Below are positions 32,194-44,401 of a stretch of DNA of 64,000 bases, piece after piece. This stretch comes from JACDER01 sp963842575 (GTDB lineage Bacteria > Actinomycetota > Thermoleophilia > Gaiellales > Gaiellaceae). The notes below the pieces were generated by a model that worked only from the letters and a program-made list of their open reading frames with translations, did not search any database and was not told the DNA's origin. The stretch spans positions 19,214 to 83,213 of the forward strand of contig CAWJGS010000003.1 in assembly GCA_963842575.1 (NCBI GenBank), given 5' to 3'. Each line of letters starts with the position of its first letter. Position 1 is the first letter of the stretch. Both the position numbers and the translations under genes were made by a program.

Positions 32194-32765
32194 ACAAGAA
32201 GCGCCTCGCCGACTACGGCCTGAAGAGCGAGCGCGTCCTCTGGCGCGGGAAGGGCCCCGGCGTCTTCGAGGAAGAGCTCGGCGACCTGGAGAGCCGGCTC
32301 GGCCTGACCACCATGGAGAAGGCCGTCGCGTGGGCGCAGGGCTATTCGATCTGGCCGGACACCTTCGGCCTGGCCTGCTGTGCCATCGAGATGATGTCCA
32401 TCGTCTCGGCGCGCTACGACATCGCGCGATTCGGCGCCGAGGTCTTCCGGTCTTCACCGCGCCAGGCCGACCTTCTCATCGTCTCCGGCCGCGTCGCCCA
32501 CAAGATGGCCGCGCCGCTCCGCCAGATCTACGACCAGATGCTCGAGCCCAAGTGGGTCATCGCGATGGGCGCCTGCGCCAGCTCCGGCGGGATGTTCAAC
32601 AACTACACCGTCCTGCAGGGAGTGGACAAGATCGTCGCGGTCGACATCCACGTCCCCGGCTGCCCGCCGCGCCCCGAGGCGCTCGTCGAGGGGATCGTCC
32701 GGCTGCAGGAGAAGATCCACGCGGGCGTGCCGCCCGCATACGAGATCCGCGGGGTCGCGGAGTGA
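32184..32765 (+). CDS. nuoB: NADH-quinone oxidoreductase subunit B
   Basis: This 193-residue peripheral subunit carries cluster N2, the last cluster before quinone. Its ligands are visible in GLACCAIEMM (two adjacent cysteines), MGACASSGGMFNNY and HVPGCPPRPEALVEG. The N-terminal extension before the family start (MEKAVAWAQGYSIWPDTFG) is about 45 residues, longer than in many NuoB. The GTG start lies inside nuoA; a second GTG two codons later is possible. It overlaps nuoC by four bases. Confidence 0.96.
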   Translation: MAVNKKRLADYGLKSERVLWRGKGPGVFEEELGDLESRLGLTTMEKAVAWAQGYSIWPDTFGLACCAIEMMSIVSARYDIARFGAEVFRSSPRQADLLIVSGRVAHKMAAPLRQIYDQMLEPKWVIAMGACASSGGMFNNYTVLQGVDKIVAVDIHVPGCPPRPEALVEGIVRLQEKIHAGVPPAYEIRGVAE

Positions 32766-33310
32766 CGTACGAGGGGGTTCCCGGGCTCGTAGAGACGAAG
32801 GAGGACTACGGGGAGACGACGCTGATCGTCGACCCGGCGCGGCTGCGCGAGGCGTCCTTCCATCTGCGCGACGAGGAAGGGTTCAACGTCCTCGCCGATC
32901 TCGCCGCCACCGACTACCTCGGCTGGCCGCAGTCGCAGGAGCAGGTCGCGGGCTACAAGGGCTCGGCGGCCGGGCGCAACATCAACGCGCCCGGTTCCTG
33001 GGGCCTCGCGCGCCTTCCCGATCCCCGCGCGACGCGCTTCTGCGTCAACTACCACCTGCTGGCGATCCCGGACGGCCGCCGCGTCCGCGTCCAGGTCTGG
33101 GTCGAGGACGGCGATCCGGTACAGAGCGTCGTGAACGTCTGGCCGACCGCCGACTGGCACGAGCGCGAGGCCTGGGACATGATGGGCATCTCCTTCGAGG
33201 GCCACCCGAACCTCGTCCGCATCCTCATGGACGACGACTGGGAAGGCCATCCGCTGCGCAAGGACTATCCGATCGGCGGCGAGCCGGTGCGCTTCTCCGG
33301 AGAAGAATGA
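32762..33310 (+). CDS. nuoC: NADH-quinone oxidoreductase subunit C
   Basis: The 182-residue protein is the 30-kDa subunit, separate from NuoD (E. coli has them fused). Recognisable blocks are EGFNVLADLAATDYLGWP, RRVRVQVWVEDGDPVQSVVN, WHEREAWDMMGISFEGHPNL and the end LMDDDWEGHPLRKDYPI. It structures the hydrophilic arm around NuoB and NuoD. The GTG start overlaps the nuoB stop (GTGA), and its stop overlaps nuoD ATG (ATGA). Confidence 0.95.
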   Translation: MTYEGVPGLVETKEDYGETTLIVDPARLREASFHLRDEEGFNVLADLAATDYLGWPQSQEQVAGYKGSAAGRNINAPGSWGLARLPDPRATRFCVNYHLLAIPDGRRVRVQVWVEDGDPVQSVVNVWPTADWHEREAWDMMGISFEGHPNLVRILMDDDWEGHPLRKDYPIGGEPVRFSGEE

Positions 33311-34578
33311 CGATCGCGCCCGGCAAGCCGGAGATCTACCGCGGGACGCGAATCCCCTCGCCCATCCCGACGGTGCTCCAGCTCGACCAGTCGCTCCGCG
33401 AGGACGACGACATCCTCCAGGTCAACTTCGGTCCGAACCATCCCTCCACGCACGGGGTCCTGCGACTGATCGTCGACCTGGACGGCGAGAACGTCGTCAG
33501 CCTCGCCGCGGTTGTCGGCTACCTGCACACCGGCTTCGAGAAGAACATGGAGCAGAAGACGTGGTGGAAGGCGATCACGTACCCCGAGCGGATCGACTAC
33601 GTCTCGTTCCAGAACAACGAGCTCGCATTCGTCCTCGCAATCGAGAAGCTGCTCGGAGTCGAGATCCCGCCGAAGGCCTCGTGGATGCGGATGTTGCTGT
33701 GCGAGCTGAACCGCGTCCACTCGCACCTCGTGTGGCTGGCAACCGGCGCTCTCGAGCTCGGCGCGATCTCGATGTTCTGGTACTGCTTCCGCGAGCGCGA
33801 GCGCATCCTCGACCTGTTCGAGCTCTGCTGCGGGACGCGCATGCACACGCGCTACTTCCAGGCCGGCGGGCTCGCGGAGGACATCCCGCGCGGGTTCTTC
33901 CCCGAGTGCCGCGCGTTCACGGAGCGGATGCCGGGCGCGGTCGACGAGTACGAGACGATCCTCAACCGCAACGCGATCTGGCTGGAGCGGACAAAGGGCC
34001 TGGGGCTGCTGAGCGCGGCCGATGCGCTTGCCCTGGGGCAGTCCGGCCCGGTGCTGCGCGCGTCCGGCGTCGACTGGGATCTGCGCAAGAACCAGCCGTA
34101 TCTCGCGTACGACGAGGTCGATTTCCGCGTGCCCGTCTTCTACAACGGCGACGTCTACGACCGCTACCGCGTGCACATGGTGGAGATGCGCGAGTCGACC
34201 AGGATCGTGGCGCAGGCGCTCGACCGGCTGGAGGGGATGTTCGGCGAGCCGTGGATCGTGGACGACCGGCGGTTCGTCCTGCCGCCGCGGCACGAGCTCC
34301 ACACCTCGATGGAGTCGCTGATCCACCACTTCAAGATCGTGACCGAGGGCTACCGCGTCCCCGAGGGCGAGGTCTACGTCCCGATCGAGTCGCCGCGCGG
34401 CGAGTTCGGCTGCTACGTCGTCTCCAGCGGAGGGCCGAAGCCGTGGCGGGTCAAGTTCCGCGCGCCCTCCTTCGTCGCGCTCGAGGCGACCGCGACCTGC
34501 ATGTCCGACGCGCTCGTCGCCGACCTGATCGCGATCGTCGGCTCGCTCGACACCGTCATGGGCGAGGTCGACCGATGA
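33307..34578 (+). CDS. nuoD: NADH-quinone oxidoreductase subunit D
   Basis: The 423-residue 49-kDa subunit forms the quinone pocket with NuoB. It has the family's FGPNHPSTHGVLRLIVDLDG, GYLHTGFEKNMEQKTW, FQNNELAFVLAIEKLLG, MLLCELNRVHSHLVWLA and the C-terminal ESPRGEFGCYVVSSGGPKPW. The HPSTHG histidine and the Tyr of the pocket region are present. A roughly 35-residue N-terminal extension precedes the conserved start. Both ends overlap neighbours by four bases. Confidence 0.96.
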   Translation: MTIAPGKPEIYRGTRIPSPIPTVLQLDQSLREDDDILQVNFGPNHPSTHGVLRLIVDLDGENVVSLAAVVGYLHTGFEKNMEQKTWWKAITYPERIDYVSFQNNELAFVLAIEKLLGVEIPPKASWMRMLLCELNRVHSHLVWLATGALELGAISMFWYCFRERERILDLFELCCGTRMHTRYFQAGGLAEDIPRGFFPECRAFTERMPGAVDEYETILNRNAIWLERTKGLGLLSAADALALGQSGPVLRASGVDWDLRKNQPYLAYDEVDFRVPVFYNGDVYDRYRVHMVEMRESTRIVAQALDRLEGMFGEPWIVDDRRFVLPPRHELHTSMESLIHHFKIVTEGYRVPEGEVYVPIESPRGEFGCYVVSSGGPKPWRVKFRAPSFVALEATATCMSDALVADLIAIVGSLDTVMGEVDR

Positions 34579-35034
34579 CGACGTTCTATGACGAGGTGCA
34601 GCAGATCAAGGCGCAGTATCCGATGGAGCGGTCGGCCGTCCTCCCGGCTCTCCGGCTCGCGCAGGAACGACACGGCGGCTGGCTTCCGCCGGAGGCGCTG
34701 GCCGAGGTCGCGGAGGCTTTGGAGCTGACGCCGGCGCAAGTGCAGGCGGTCGCGTCCTTCTACGACATGCTCCATCTGGAGCCCGTCGGGAAGCATCTGG
34801 TCGAGGTGTGCACGAACCTGTCCTGTGCGCTCGTGGGCGCCCAGCAGGTGCTGGAGGCATTCGAGCGCGAGGTCGGCGCCGCGCCCGGCGAGACGTCGGA
34901 GGACGGAGAGTTCACGCTGCGCGCGATCGAGTGCGCCGGCGGCTGCGGCACGGCGGTCGTCGTCACCGTGGACGGCCGCTACGTCGAGCCCGTAAAGCCG
35001 GGCGACGTCCCCGGCATCGTGGAGGGGGTGCGCA

Positions 35035-35045
<11 letters not shown>
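34575..35045 (+). CDS. nuoE: NADH-quinone oxidoreductase subunit E
   Basis: The 156-residue subunit has a helical N-terminus (YPMERSAVLPALRLAQERHG, VQAVASFYDMLHLEPVGKHL) and a thioredoxin-like domain holding [2Fe-2S] cluster N1a. Ligands are in VCTNLSCALVGAQ (CX4C) and IECAGGCGTAVVVTVDG (CX3C). It forms the NADH-input module with NuoF and NuoG. ATG overlaps nuoD by four bases; nuoF starts 11 bases before the stop. Confidence 0.95.
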
Positions 35046-36348
<1,303 letters not shown>

Positions 36349-36351
<3 letters not shown>

Positions 36352-36463
36352 ATAGAAACCTGAATACCGGGGTCAGACCCCGGTTGTGCCAAAACCGCGC
36401 CGTTATGCGGAAACTGTCCCTGCGAGCCAGTGGCCTCTTGAGGGTTTAAGGTGAGCGCGCCAG
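36349..36463. repeat. 102-bp REP-like repeat, copy A, inside the nuo operon
   Basis: Bases 36349-36450 are identical to 60934-61035. The core at 36367-36383 is the palindrome CCGGGGTCAGACCCCGG; further in lie stretches around CAAAACCGCGCCG and TGAGGGTTTAAG. The following 12-13 bases (GTGAGCGCGCCAG here, one G fewer in copy B) are shared as well and form the nuoG start. The element provides the nuoF stop and is the only gap over 4 bases in the operon. No transposase is present in the window. Confidence 0.85.
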
Positions 36464-38664
36464 AGCTGGTCACCGTCACCGTCGACGGCCGCGAGGTTCA
36501 GGTGCCGAAGGGCCTCGGGATCGTCGAGGCGGCGCTCGAGGCCGGAATCGAGATCCCGATCTTCTGTTACGAGCCGCGCCTGGGGGCGCCGATCGGCGCC
36601 TGCCGCATGTGCCTGTGCGAGGTGGACGGGATGCCCAAGCCGCAGGCTGCCTGCACGCTCACGGCGACGGACGGGATGGTCGTGCACACGGCGCAGACCT
36701 CCCCGAAGGCGGCGGAGTCGCAGCACTCCGTCCTCGAGTTCATCCTCGTCAACCATCCACTCGACTGCCCCGTCTGCGACAAGGGCGGCGAGTGCCCGCT
36801 GCAGGACCTGACGTTCCGCTACGGGCCGGGGAACACGCGCATGACCTTCCCCAAGCGGACGTTCGACAAGCCGATCCCGATCAGCCCGCTCATCGCCCTC
36901 GACCGCGAGCGCTGCATCCTCTGCTACCGCTGCACGCGCTTCTCGGAGGAGGTCGCCGAGGACGGCCAGCTGATCGCGCGCAACCGCGGCGCGCAGTCGA
37001 TGATCGCGACCTTCGAGGACGAGCCGTACCGCGCGCCGTTCTCGGGGAACGTCATCGAGCTCTGCCCGGTCGGCGCGCTCACGTCCACCCAGTACCGCTT
37101 CGAGGCGCGGCCGTGGGAGATCCAGAACGCACCCACCGTCTGCGGCCTGTGCCCCGTCGGCTGCAACATCAGCGCGACGACGCGCGAGGGGAAGGTCAAG
37201 CGAATCCAGTCGCGCAACCACCCCGAAGTGGATGAGGGCTGGCTGTGCGACAAGGGCCGCTTCGCCTACCCGCACCTGTACGCGCGCGACCGGATCGCCG
37301 ACCCCCTGCTGCGCGTGCGCCGGCGCGGCTATGACGAGATCTCCTGGGAAGACGCCGTCGACCGCGCCGCCGAGATGCTGCGTCGCGCCGAGGGGAAGAT
37401 CGTCACCGCCCTGTCCGGCTCCGAGACGGTCGAGCTCGCGTACGGCCTGGGCAAGCTCATGCGCACGGGCCTCGGCGCGCACACGGCGATGCTGCCGGAG
37501 GAGACGAGCGACGCCCTCGACTGCTTCAGGCTGCCGCTGTCGGCGATACGCGACGCGCAGATCGTCGTCGTCCTCGGCGACGAGCCGGTCTCCGACCGCG
37601 CGCCGATCGTGGACATGTGGATCAAGCTCGCCCGCCGGAACGGCGCCGAGATCGTCACGGTCGGGCCCGCCGGGGACGTCCAGGCCGCGCCCGGCGCGGC
37701 GGCGGACGCTCTGCGGGGCGACGCCGAGCTGAGCGAAAGGATCCGCGGAAGCGAGCGCGCGATCCTGGTCTGGTCGGGCGCCGGCGGTCACGGCGGCGTC
37801 ACGCTGGCCGCGCTCGCGCACGAGCTCGGCCTGGCGGCGAAGGACGGCTCGGGCGCCTTCCACCTGCCCTCTGCGCCCAACGCGCGCGGCGTGGCCGACG
37901 CGTGGGCGTGCGCGGCGGACGAAACCGGACCGAACCCGCAGCCCATCAAGCTCCTGATCGTTTCCGGCGACGAGGCCGCCGCCGACCCGAACGTCCGCAA
38001 GCTCGCCGAGCACGCCGAGTCGGTGCTCGCGATCGCGATGTTCGGCCAGCTCATCCGCGGCTGGGCCGACCTCGTCCTGCCCGGGACGAGCTACCTCGAG
38101 CGCGACGGGACGTACGTCAACCTCGAGGGCCGGGCCCAGCGCCTGCGCCGCGCGGTCATCCCGCCCGGCCCCGACGAGCTCGCCTGGCTGGCCAAGCTGG
38201 CGGAGCGCTTCGACGTCGAGCTCTCGCCCTACCCCGCGCAGGTCTTCGAGGAGATCTCGGCGCGCGCGTACGGCGGGATCCCCTACGGCGAGGTCGGCGA
38301 GCAGGCGGCGCTGCCGCCGCGGGCGCAGCCCGGCGAGGAGGCCGAGGCGGCCGCAGCGACCGAGACCAGGACCGCGGGCGGAGGCCCGCTGCGCCTGCTC
38401 CGTTTCCGGCCGCTCTTCTCGGGGCCGGCGGTGGAGCGCGTGCACGAGCTCCAGTTCCAGCGGCCTCAGGCGGAGATCGAGCTGTCGGCCGAGGACGCGT
38501 CCTCGCGCGGGATCGCGAGCGGCGACGCCGTCCGCGTCAGCTCGAACGGGACGTCGGTCGAGCTGCGCGCCCGCGTCAGCAAGAAGCTGCGGGCGGGCGT
38601 CGCGCGGGCCGCCGAGGAGCACACGACAGAGCTGCAATCCGGAGTGGAGGTCTCCAGGGTATGA
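36451..38664 (+). CDS. nuoG: NADH-quinone oxidoreductase subunit G
   Basis: The 737-residue subunit has a ferredoxin-like [2Fe-2S] domain (IPIFCYEPRLGAPIGACRMC), the His-Cys cluster N5 (HSVLEFILVNHPLDCPVCDK), the N4 cluster region (CILCYRCTRFSEEV) and an extra cluster motif (CGLCPVGCNI), then a molybdopterin-oxidoreductase-like domain (about 215-640) without molybdenum chemistry. A C-terminal Asp-decarboxylase-like fold ends it. The GTG start adjoins the 102-bp repeat and no ribosome site of usual strength is seen (AGGGTTTAAG at best), so the repeat may have altered its translation. Confidence 0.95.
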   Translation: MSAPELVTVTVDGREVQVPKGLGIVEAALEAGIEIPIFCYEPRLGAPIGACRMCLCEVDGMPKPQAACTLTATDGMVVHTAQTSPKAAESQHSVLEFILVNHPLDCPVCDKGGECPLQDLTFRYGPGNTRMTFPKRTFDKPIPISPLIALDRERCILCYRCTRFSEEVAEDGQLIARNRGAQSMIATFEDEPYRAPFSGNVIELCPVGALTSTQYRFEARPWEIQNAPTVCGLCPVGCNISATTREGKVKRIQSRNHPEVDEGWLCDKGRFAYPHLYARDRIADPLLRVRRRGYDEISWEDAVDRAAEMLRRAEGKIVTALSGSETVELAYGLGKLMRTGLGAHTAMLPEETSDALDCFRLPLSAIRDAQIVVVLGDEPVSDRAPIVDMWIKLARRNGAEIVTVGPAGDVQAAPGAAADALRGDAELSERIRGSERAILVWSGAGGHGGVTLAALAHELGLAAKDGSGAFHLPSAPNARGVADAWACAADETGPNPQPIKLLIVSGDEAAADPNVRKLAEHAESVLAIAMFGQLIRGWADLVLPGTSYLERDGTYVNLEGRAQRLRRAVIPPGPDELAWLAKLAERFDVELSPYPAQVFEEISARAYGGIPYGEVGEQAALPPRAQPGEEAEAAAATETRTAGGGPLRLLRFRPLFSGPAVERVHELQFQRPQAEIELSAEDASSRGIASGDAVRVSSNGTSVELRARVSKKLRAGVARAAEEHTTELQSGVEVSRV

Positions 38665-39647
38665 GCCCCGAGCCCTGGTGGATCAGCCTCATCAAGGCGC
38701 TCCTGATCATCAACCTGGTCATGGTCGCGTTCGCCTACATGACCTGGCTCGAGCGCAAGGTCCTGGGCCGCATGCAGGAGCGCTACGGGCCGAACCGCGC
38801 AGGCCCCTTCGGACTGCTCCAGCCGATCGCCGACCTGGTCAAGCTCCTGCGCAAGGAGCACTTCTATCCCGCCGCGGCCATCGATGTCCTCTACATCGCG
38901 ATGCCCGCGCTCGCCGGCTTCACCGCGCTCCTGTCCTTCGCCGTCATCCCCTGGGGGCCGGGCTGGGACATCGGCGGCTACTTCGTCGGCGGCTGGATCG
39001 TCGACACGCCGATCTCGCTCATCCTGATCTTCGCGCTCGGGTCGATCGGGATCTACGCGTTCGTGGTGGGCGGCTGGGCGAGCGAGTCGAAGTACTCCCT
39101 GCTCGGCTCGATGCGGACGTGCGCGCAGATGGTCTCGTACGAGGTCTCGCTCGCGCTCTCCGTGCTCGGCGTGGTGATGATGGGACAGTCGCTCTCGCTC
39201 GTGGACATCGTCCACAAGCAGCAGGAGACCGAGTGGTTCATCGGGCCGCAGATCGTCGGCCTCGTCGTCTTCTTCATCGCCGGGATCGCCGAGACGAACC
39301 GACCGCCGTTCGACCTCCCCGAGGCCGAGACCGAGCTCGTCGCGGGCTACCACACCGAGTACAGCGGCATGCGCTTCGGCCTCTTCTCGACGGCCGAGTA
39401 CATCAACATGATCACGCTCTCCGGGCTGGCGGTAACGCTCTTCCTGGGCGGGTGGGACGGGCCGTGGAACCTCGGGCCGATCTGGTTCCTCCTCAAGCTG
39501 GGCGCCTTCCTCTTCGTCTTCATCTGGCTGCGCGCGACGCTGCCGCGACTGCGCTACGACCAGCTCATGCGCTTCGGCTGGAAGGTGCTCCTGCCGGTGG
39601 CGACGGCCAACGCCGTCATCACCGCTCTCCTGGTGGTCTGGGTATGA
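38661..39647 (+). CDS. nuoH: NADH-quinone oxidoreductase subunit H
   Basis: The 328-residue, eight-helix membrane subunit links the peripheral arm to the proton pumps and lines the quinone channel. Key blocks are WLERKVLGRMQERYGPNR, LQPIADLVKLLRKEHFYP and the loop ETNRPPFDLPEAETELVAGY. ATG overlaps the nuoG stop (ATGA) and its own stop overlaps nuoI (ATGA). Confidence 0.97.
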   Translation: MSPEPWWISLIKALLIINLVMVAFAYMTWLERKVLGRMQERYGPNRAGPFGLLQPIADLVKLLRKEHFYPAAAIDVLYIAMPALAGFTALLSFAVIPWGPGWDIGGYFVGGWIVDTPISLILIFALGSIGIYAFVVGGWASESKYSLLGSMRTCAQMVSYEVSLALSVLGVVMMGQSLSLVDIVHKQQETEWFIGPQIVGLVVFFIAGIAETNRPPFDLPEAETELVAGYHTEYSGMRFGLFSTAEYINMITLSGLAVTLFLGGWDGPWNLGPIWFLLKLGAFLFVFIWLRATLPRLRYDQLMRFGWKVLLPVATANAVITALLVVWV

Positions 39648-40141
39648 GCCCACAACCCGTTGAAACGCTCAAGGGGTTTGCGGTCACCTTCCGCAAGATC
39701 TTCGGGAAGCCGATCACGCAGCAGTACCCCGAGTACAAGCGGCCGCTCTACCCGCGTTTCCGCGGCCGCCACCGCCTCTGGCGCCACCAGAACGGGCTGG
39801 AGAAGTGCGTCGGCTGCTCGCTCTGCGCGGCCGCGTGCCCGGCCGACTGCATCCGCGTGGTCGCGGCCGAGAACACGCCGGTCAACCGCGTCTCCGCCGG
39901 CGAGCGCTACGCGCGCATCTACGAGATCAACCTCTCCCGGTGCATCTTCTGCGGCTACTGCGAGCTCGCGTGCCCGTTCGACGCGATCACGCTCGAGCAG
40001 GAGTTCGAGCTCTCCGAGTACTCCCGCGACGACCTGATCTACACGAAGGACATGCTGCTCGCCGAGCCGATCAAGCGCGTCCCGGTCGCCGACCGCGATC
40101 TCTACGACACGCCGATCCCCTACTACAAGGAAGAGTCGTAG
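39644..40141 (+). CDS. nuoI: NADH-quinone oxidoreductase subunit I
   Basis: This 165-residue ferredoxin-like subunit holds clusters N6a and N6b. The two CX2CX2CX3C motifs are CVGCSLCAAACPADC and CIFCGYCELACPFDA. It conducts electrons from NuoG to NuoB. The N-terminus has a short amphipathic part that docks on the membrane arm (PVETLKGFAVTFRKIFGKP). It overlaps nuoH by four bases and shares one base with nuoJ. Confidence 0.97.
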   Translation: MSPQPVETLKGFAVTFRKIFGKPITQQYPEYKRPLYPRFRGRHRLWRHQNGLEKCVGCSLCAAACPADCIRVVAAENTPVNRVSAGERYARIYEINLSRCIFCGYCELACPFDAITLEQEFELSEYSRDDLIYTKDMLLAEPIKRVPVADRDLYDTPIPYYKEES

Positions 40142-40680
40142 TGGCGAATTTCCTGGTCTGGGCTGTCTGGGTGCTCGCCGCCTTCGCCTGTCTCGGCTCG
40201 GGGATCGCGGTCATCACGTTCTCGAACCCGTTCTACTCGGCGCTCGCGCTGATCGGGAACCTCGGCTCGCTCGCCGTCCTCTACCTGCTCCTCTCGGCGG
40301 AGTTCGTCGCCGCCGCGCAGGTGCTGATCTACGCGGGCGCCGTGATGGTCATGTTCCTGTTCGTGATCGCATACCTGGGAGGGCGCGCAGACGCCCCCTG
40401 GGCGGGAGGGCCGAGCTGGCAGACGGTAGGCGCGGTCGCGGCGGCGGGAGCGCTGCTGGTCGAGATCATCGTCGCCCTCGGGTTGCAGGCGGGCGGAAGC
40501 CTCTCGCACGCGAAGGTCTCCGAGTCGTTCGGAAGCCCGGCGGCGATCGGCAAGGCGTTCCTGACCGACCACCTGCTCGCCTTCGAGATCACCTCGATCG
40601 TGCTGCTGGTCGCGGCGCTCGGCGGGGTGGTCCTCGGGTCGTACGCCAGGAGACAGCATTGGGGGTCCGACACGCGATGA
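40141..40680 (+). CDS. nuoJ: NADH-quinone oxidoreductase subunit J
   Basis: The 179-residue membrane subunit has five predicted helices. The NuoJ pi-bulge helix region is recognisable (LLSAEFVAAAQVLIYAGAVM, then VMFLFVIAYL). It contributes to coupling between quinone reduction and the proton half-channels. The GTG start shares a base with the nuoI stop. nuoK begins within its last four bases (ATGA). Confidence 0.94.
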   Translation: MANFLVWAVWVLAAFACLGSGIAVITFSNPFYSALALIGNLGSLAVLYLLLSAEFVAAAQVLIYAGAVMVMFLFVIAYLGGRADAPWAGGPSWQTVGAVAAAGALLVEIIVALGLQAGGSLSHAKVSESFGSPAAIGKAFLTDHLLAFEITSIVLLVAALGGVVLGSYARRQHWGSDTR

Positions 40681-40985
40681 GGGGCCCGGACATCGCCGCC
40701 TACCTCGTGGTCGCCGCCGTCCTGTTCGTGACCGGCGCCGTCGGCGTCCTCATCCGCCGCAGCCCGCTGATCGTCCTGCTCTCGCTCGAGATCATGCTGA
40801 ACGGCGGAAATCTCGCCCTCATCGCGATGGCCCGCCACCAGGGCGGCCTGGGCGGGCAGGTGTTCGCGCTCGCCGTGATGGCGGTCGCCGCGTCGGAGGT
40901 GGTCGTCGGTCTCGGCCTGATCGTCGCGATGGCGCGCCGGCACCTCGACCTCGACGTCGACAAGCTCTCGACCCTCCGAGGATGA
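40677..40985 (+). CDS. nuoK: NADH-quinone oxidoreductase subunit K
   Basis: The 102-residue, three-helix MrpC-like subunit contains the conserved membrane glutamates in VLLSLEIMLNGGNLALI and AASEVVVGLGLIVAMAR, which take part in proton transfer. ATG 40677 was chosen because it overlaps the nuoJ stop and gives the usual family length; a TTG six codons upstream is possible. Stop overlaps nuoL by four bases. Confidence 0.95.
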   Translation: MRGPDIAAYLVVAAVLFVTGAVGVLIRRSPLIVLLSLEIMLNGGNLALIAMARHQGGLGGQVFALAVMAVAASEVVVGLGLIVAMARRHLDLDVDKLSTLRG

Positions 40986-42865
40986 TCGCCGCTTCCTGGG
41001 TCTGCCTGCTGAGCCCCTTGGCGGCCGCGCTCGCGATCACGCTGCTCGGCCACCGGCTCACGCGGCGCGGCGCCGGCTTCCTCGCCTCCGGCTCCGTCCT
41101 CGTCTCGTTCATCGGCGCGCTCGTCGCCTTCATCGGGCTGCTGGGAGAAAACGCCGACGCGCGCTCGCACCTCTCCACCGGCTGGGAGTGGCTGACCGCG
41201 GGGAACTTCCACGTCGGCCTCTCCATCCTGCTCGACCCGCTCTCGGTCTTCATGATGCTGATCGTCTCCGGGGTCGGCTTCCTGATCGTCGCCTACTCCA
41301 TCGGGTACATGGACGGAGACGACGAGGAGCGCCGCTACTTCGCGTACATGGCGCTGTTCGTGTTCTCGATGCTCTTGCTCGTCCAGTCGGGGAACCTGCT
41401 GATCCTGCTCGCCGGCTGGGGCCTGGTCGGTCTTTCGTCCTACCTGCTGATCGGCTTCTGGCACGAGCGGCCGAGCGCGATCGCCGCGGCCAAGAAGGCG
41501 TTCATCATGAACGCGTTCGGCGACGCGACCTTCGCGATCGCCCTCTTCCTGCTCATCCAGCACACCGGGACGCTCGACTACGCGCTCTCGTTCGGGCGCG
41601 CCGACGGCCTCAGCTCGACCGTCACGAACCTGATCGCGCTCGGCCTGCTCGGCGGGGCGGTCGCCAAGTCCGCCCAGCTGCCGCTCCAGACCTGGCTTCC
41701 GGATGCGATGGAGGGCCCGACGCCGGTCAGCGCCCTCATCCACGCCGCGACGATGGTCACCGCCGGCGTCTTCCTGATCGTGCGTACGGCTCCGCTCTTC
41801 GAGCTCGCGCCGGTCGTCCAGGACCTGGCCGCCGGGCTCGGAGCGGCGACGATCCTGCTCGCGGGCTTCATCGCCATCGTCCAGACGGACATCAAACGCG
41901 TGATCGCCTACTCGACGATGTCCCAGATCGGCTACATGTTCCTCGCCGTCGGCATCGGGGCGTACGCGAACGGGATGTTCCACCTGATGACGCACGCGTT
42001 CTTCAAGGCCCTCCTCTTCATGGCGGCCGGCATCGTCATCCACTGCCTCATGGCCGAGCAGGACATGCGGAAGATGGGCGGCTTACGCAAGTACCTGCCG
42101 CTGACGTACATCGCCTTCCTGGCCGGCTCGCTGGCGCTCGTCGCGATCCCGCCCTTCTCCGGGTTCTTCTCCAAGGACTCGATCCTCGCCGCGGCGCTGG
42201 CCGAGGGCTCGTACGGCGCCGTGCTCTGGGTCGTCGGAATCGCCGGCGCGGTGCTGACGGGGATCTACACGTTCCGGATGGTGTTCATGGTCTTCGGCGG
42301 CGAGCCGTCCGCGTTCGTCCGCGAGCACTTCCACGCGCTGAAGAAGGATCTCGTCGGGATCTCGATGGCCGCGCCTGTCGCGGTGCTGGCCGTGCTGGCG
42401 ACGTTCGGCGGCTGGATCCAGTTCGCGCCGTTCTGGACGCCGATCTCGACCTTCCTCGACCCCGTCGCGCCGCCGCTGGTGGAGGCATCCGGGCTCCAGG
42501 AAGCCGTCTCGAGCATCTGCGGCGTCGTCGCCGGCGCGTTGGGAATCTGGATCGCGTGGTCGATCTACTCGCGCCGCTCGGTCGAGGTGCCGCGATACGC
42601 GGCCGTTCAGAATGTGCTCGAGCACAAGTTCTACTTCGACGAGCTGTACGACCTGGTCTTCTACAGGCCGGCGGTCTTCCTCGCCCGCTCGCTGGCCTGG
42701 TTCGTCGAGGCGCCGCTTTTGGCGTCGGTGGGCACGATCGCGAACTTCGTGCGCGGGCTCGGAACCGACACGAGCCGCATCCAGACCGGGCTCGTTCGCC
42801 TGTACGCGCTGGCGATCGCGGCCGGCGCCGCCGTCCTCGCAATCGTCTTCGTGGCGGTGCGCTGA
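40982..42865 (+). CDS. nuoL: NADH-quinone oxidoreductase subunit L
   Basis: The 627-residue antiporter-like proton pump has about 14 core helices plus the long C-terminal lateral helix region. Conserved stretches include LIVSGVGFLIVAYSIGYMDG, the glutamate/lysine-bearing GLVGLSSYLLIGFWHERPSA, KSAQLPLQTWLPDAMEGPTP and HLMTHAFFKALLFMAAG. It overlaps nuoK by four bases; nuoM begins directly after the stop. Antisense frames over this gene are shadows of its GC-rich third positions. Confidence 0.97.
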   Translation: MIAASWVCLLSPLAAALAITLLGHRLTRRGAGFLASGSVLVSFIGALVAFIGLLGENADARSHLSTGWEWLTAGNFHVGLSILLDPLSVFMMLIVSGVGFLIVAYSIGYMDGDDEERRYFAYMALFVFSMLLLVQSGNLLILLAGWGLVGLSSYLLIGFWHERPSAIAAAKKAFIMNAFGDATFAIALFLLIQHTGTLDYALSFGRADGLSSTVTNLIALGLLGGAVAKSAQLPLQTWLPDAMEGPTPVSALIHAATMVTAGVFLIVRTAPLFELAPVVQDLAAGLGAATILLAGFIAIVQTDIKRVIAYSTMSQIGYMFLAVGIGAYANGMFHLMTHAFFKALLFMAAGIVIHCLMAEQDMRKMGGLRKYLPLTYIAFLAGSLALVAIPPFSGFFSKDSILAAALAEGSYGAVLWVVGIAGAVLTGIYTFRMVFMVFGGEPSAFVREHFHALKKDLVGISMAAPVAVLAVLATFGGWIQFAPFWTPISTFLDPVAPPLVEASGLQEAVSSICGVVAGALGIWIAWSIYSRRSVEVPRYAAVQNVLEHKFYFDELYDLVFYRPAVFLARSLAWFVEAPLLASVGTIANFVRGLGTDTSRIQTGLVRLYALAIAAGAAVLAIVFVAVR

Positions 42866-44397
<1,532 letters not shown>

Positions 44398-44401
<4 letters not shown>

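Noticed and set aside
32762..34578. Fused nuoCD
   Set aside because: nuoC ends in TGA at 33308-33310 and nuoD starts at ATG 33307; they overlap but are in different frames, so they are separate genes.
36403..38637. Leftward frame of about 744 codons opposite nuoG
   Set aside because: It is a mirror of the nuoG codon pattern (Arg/Asp/Leu-rich), with no motifs, no ribosome site and no neighbours on that strand.
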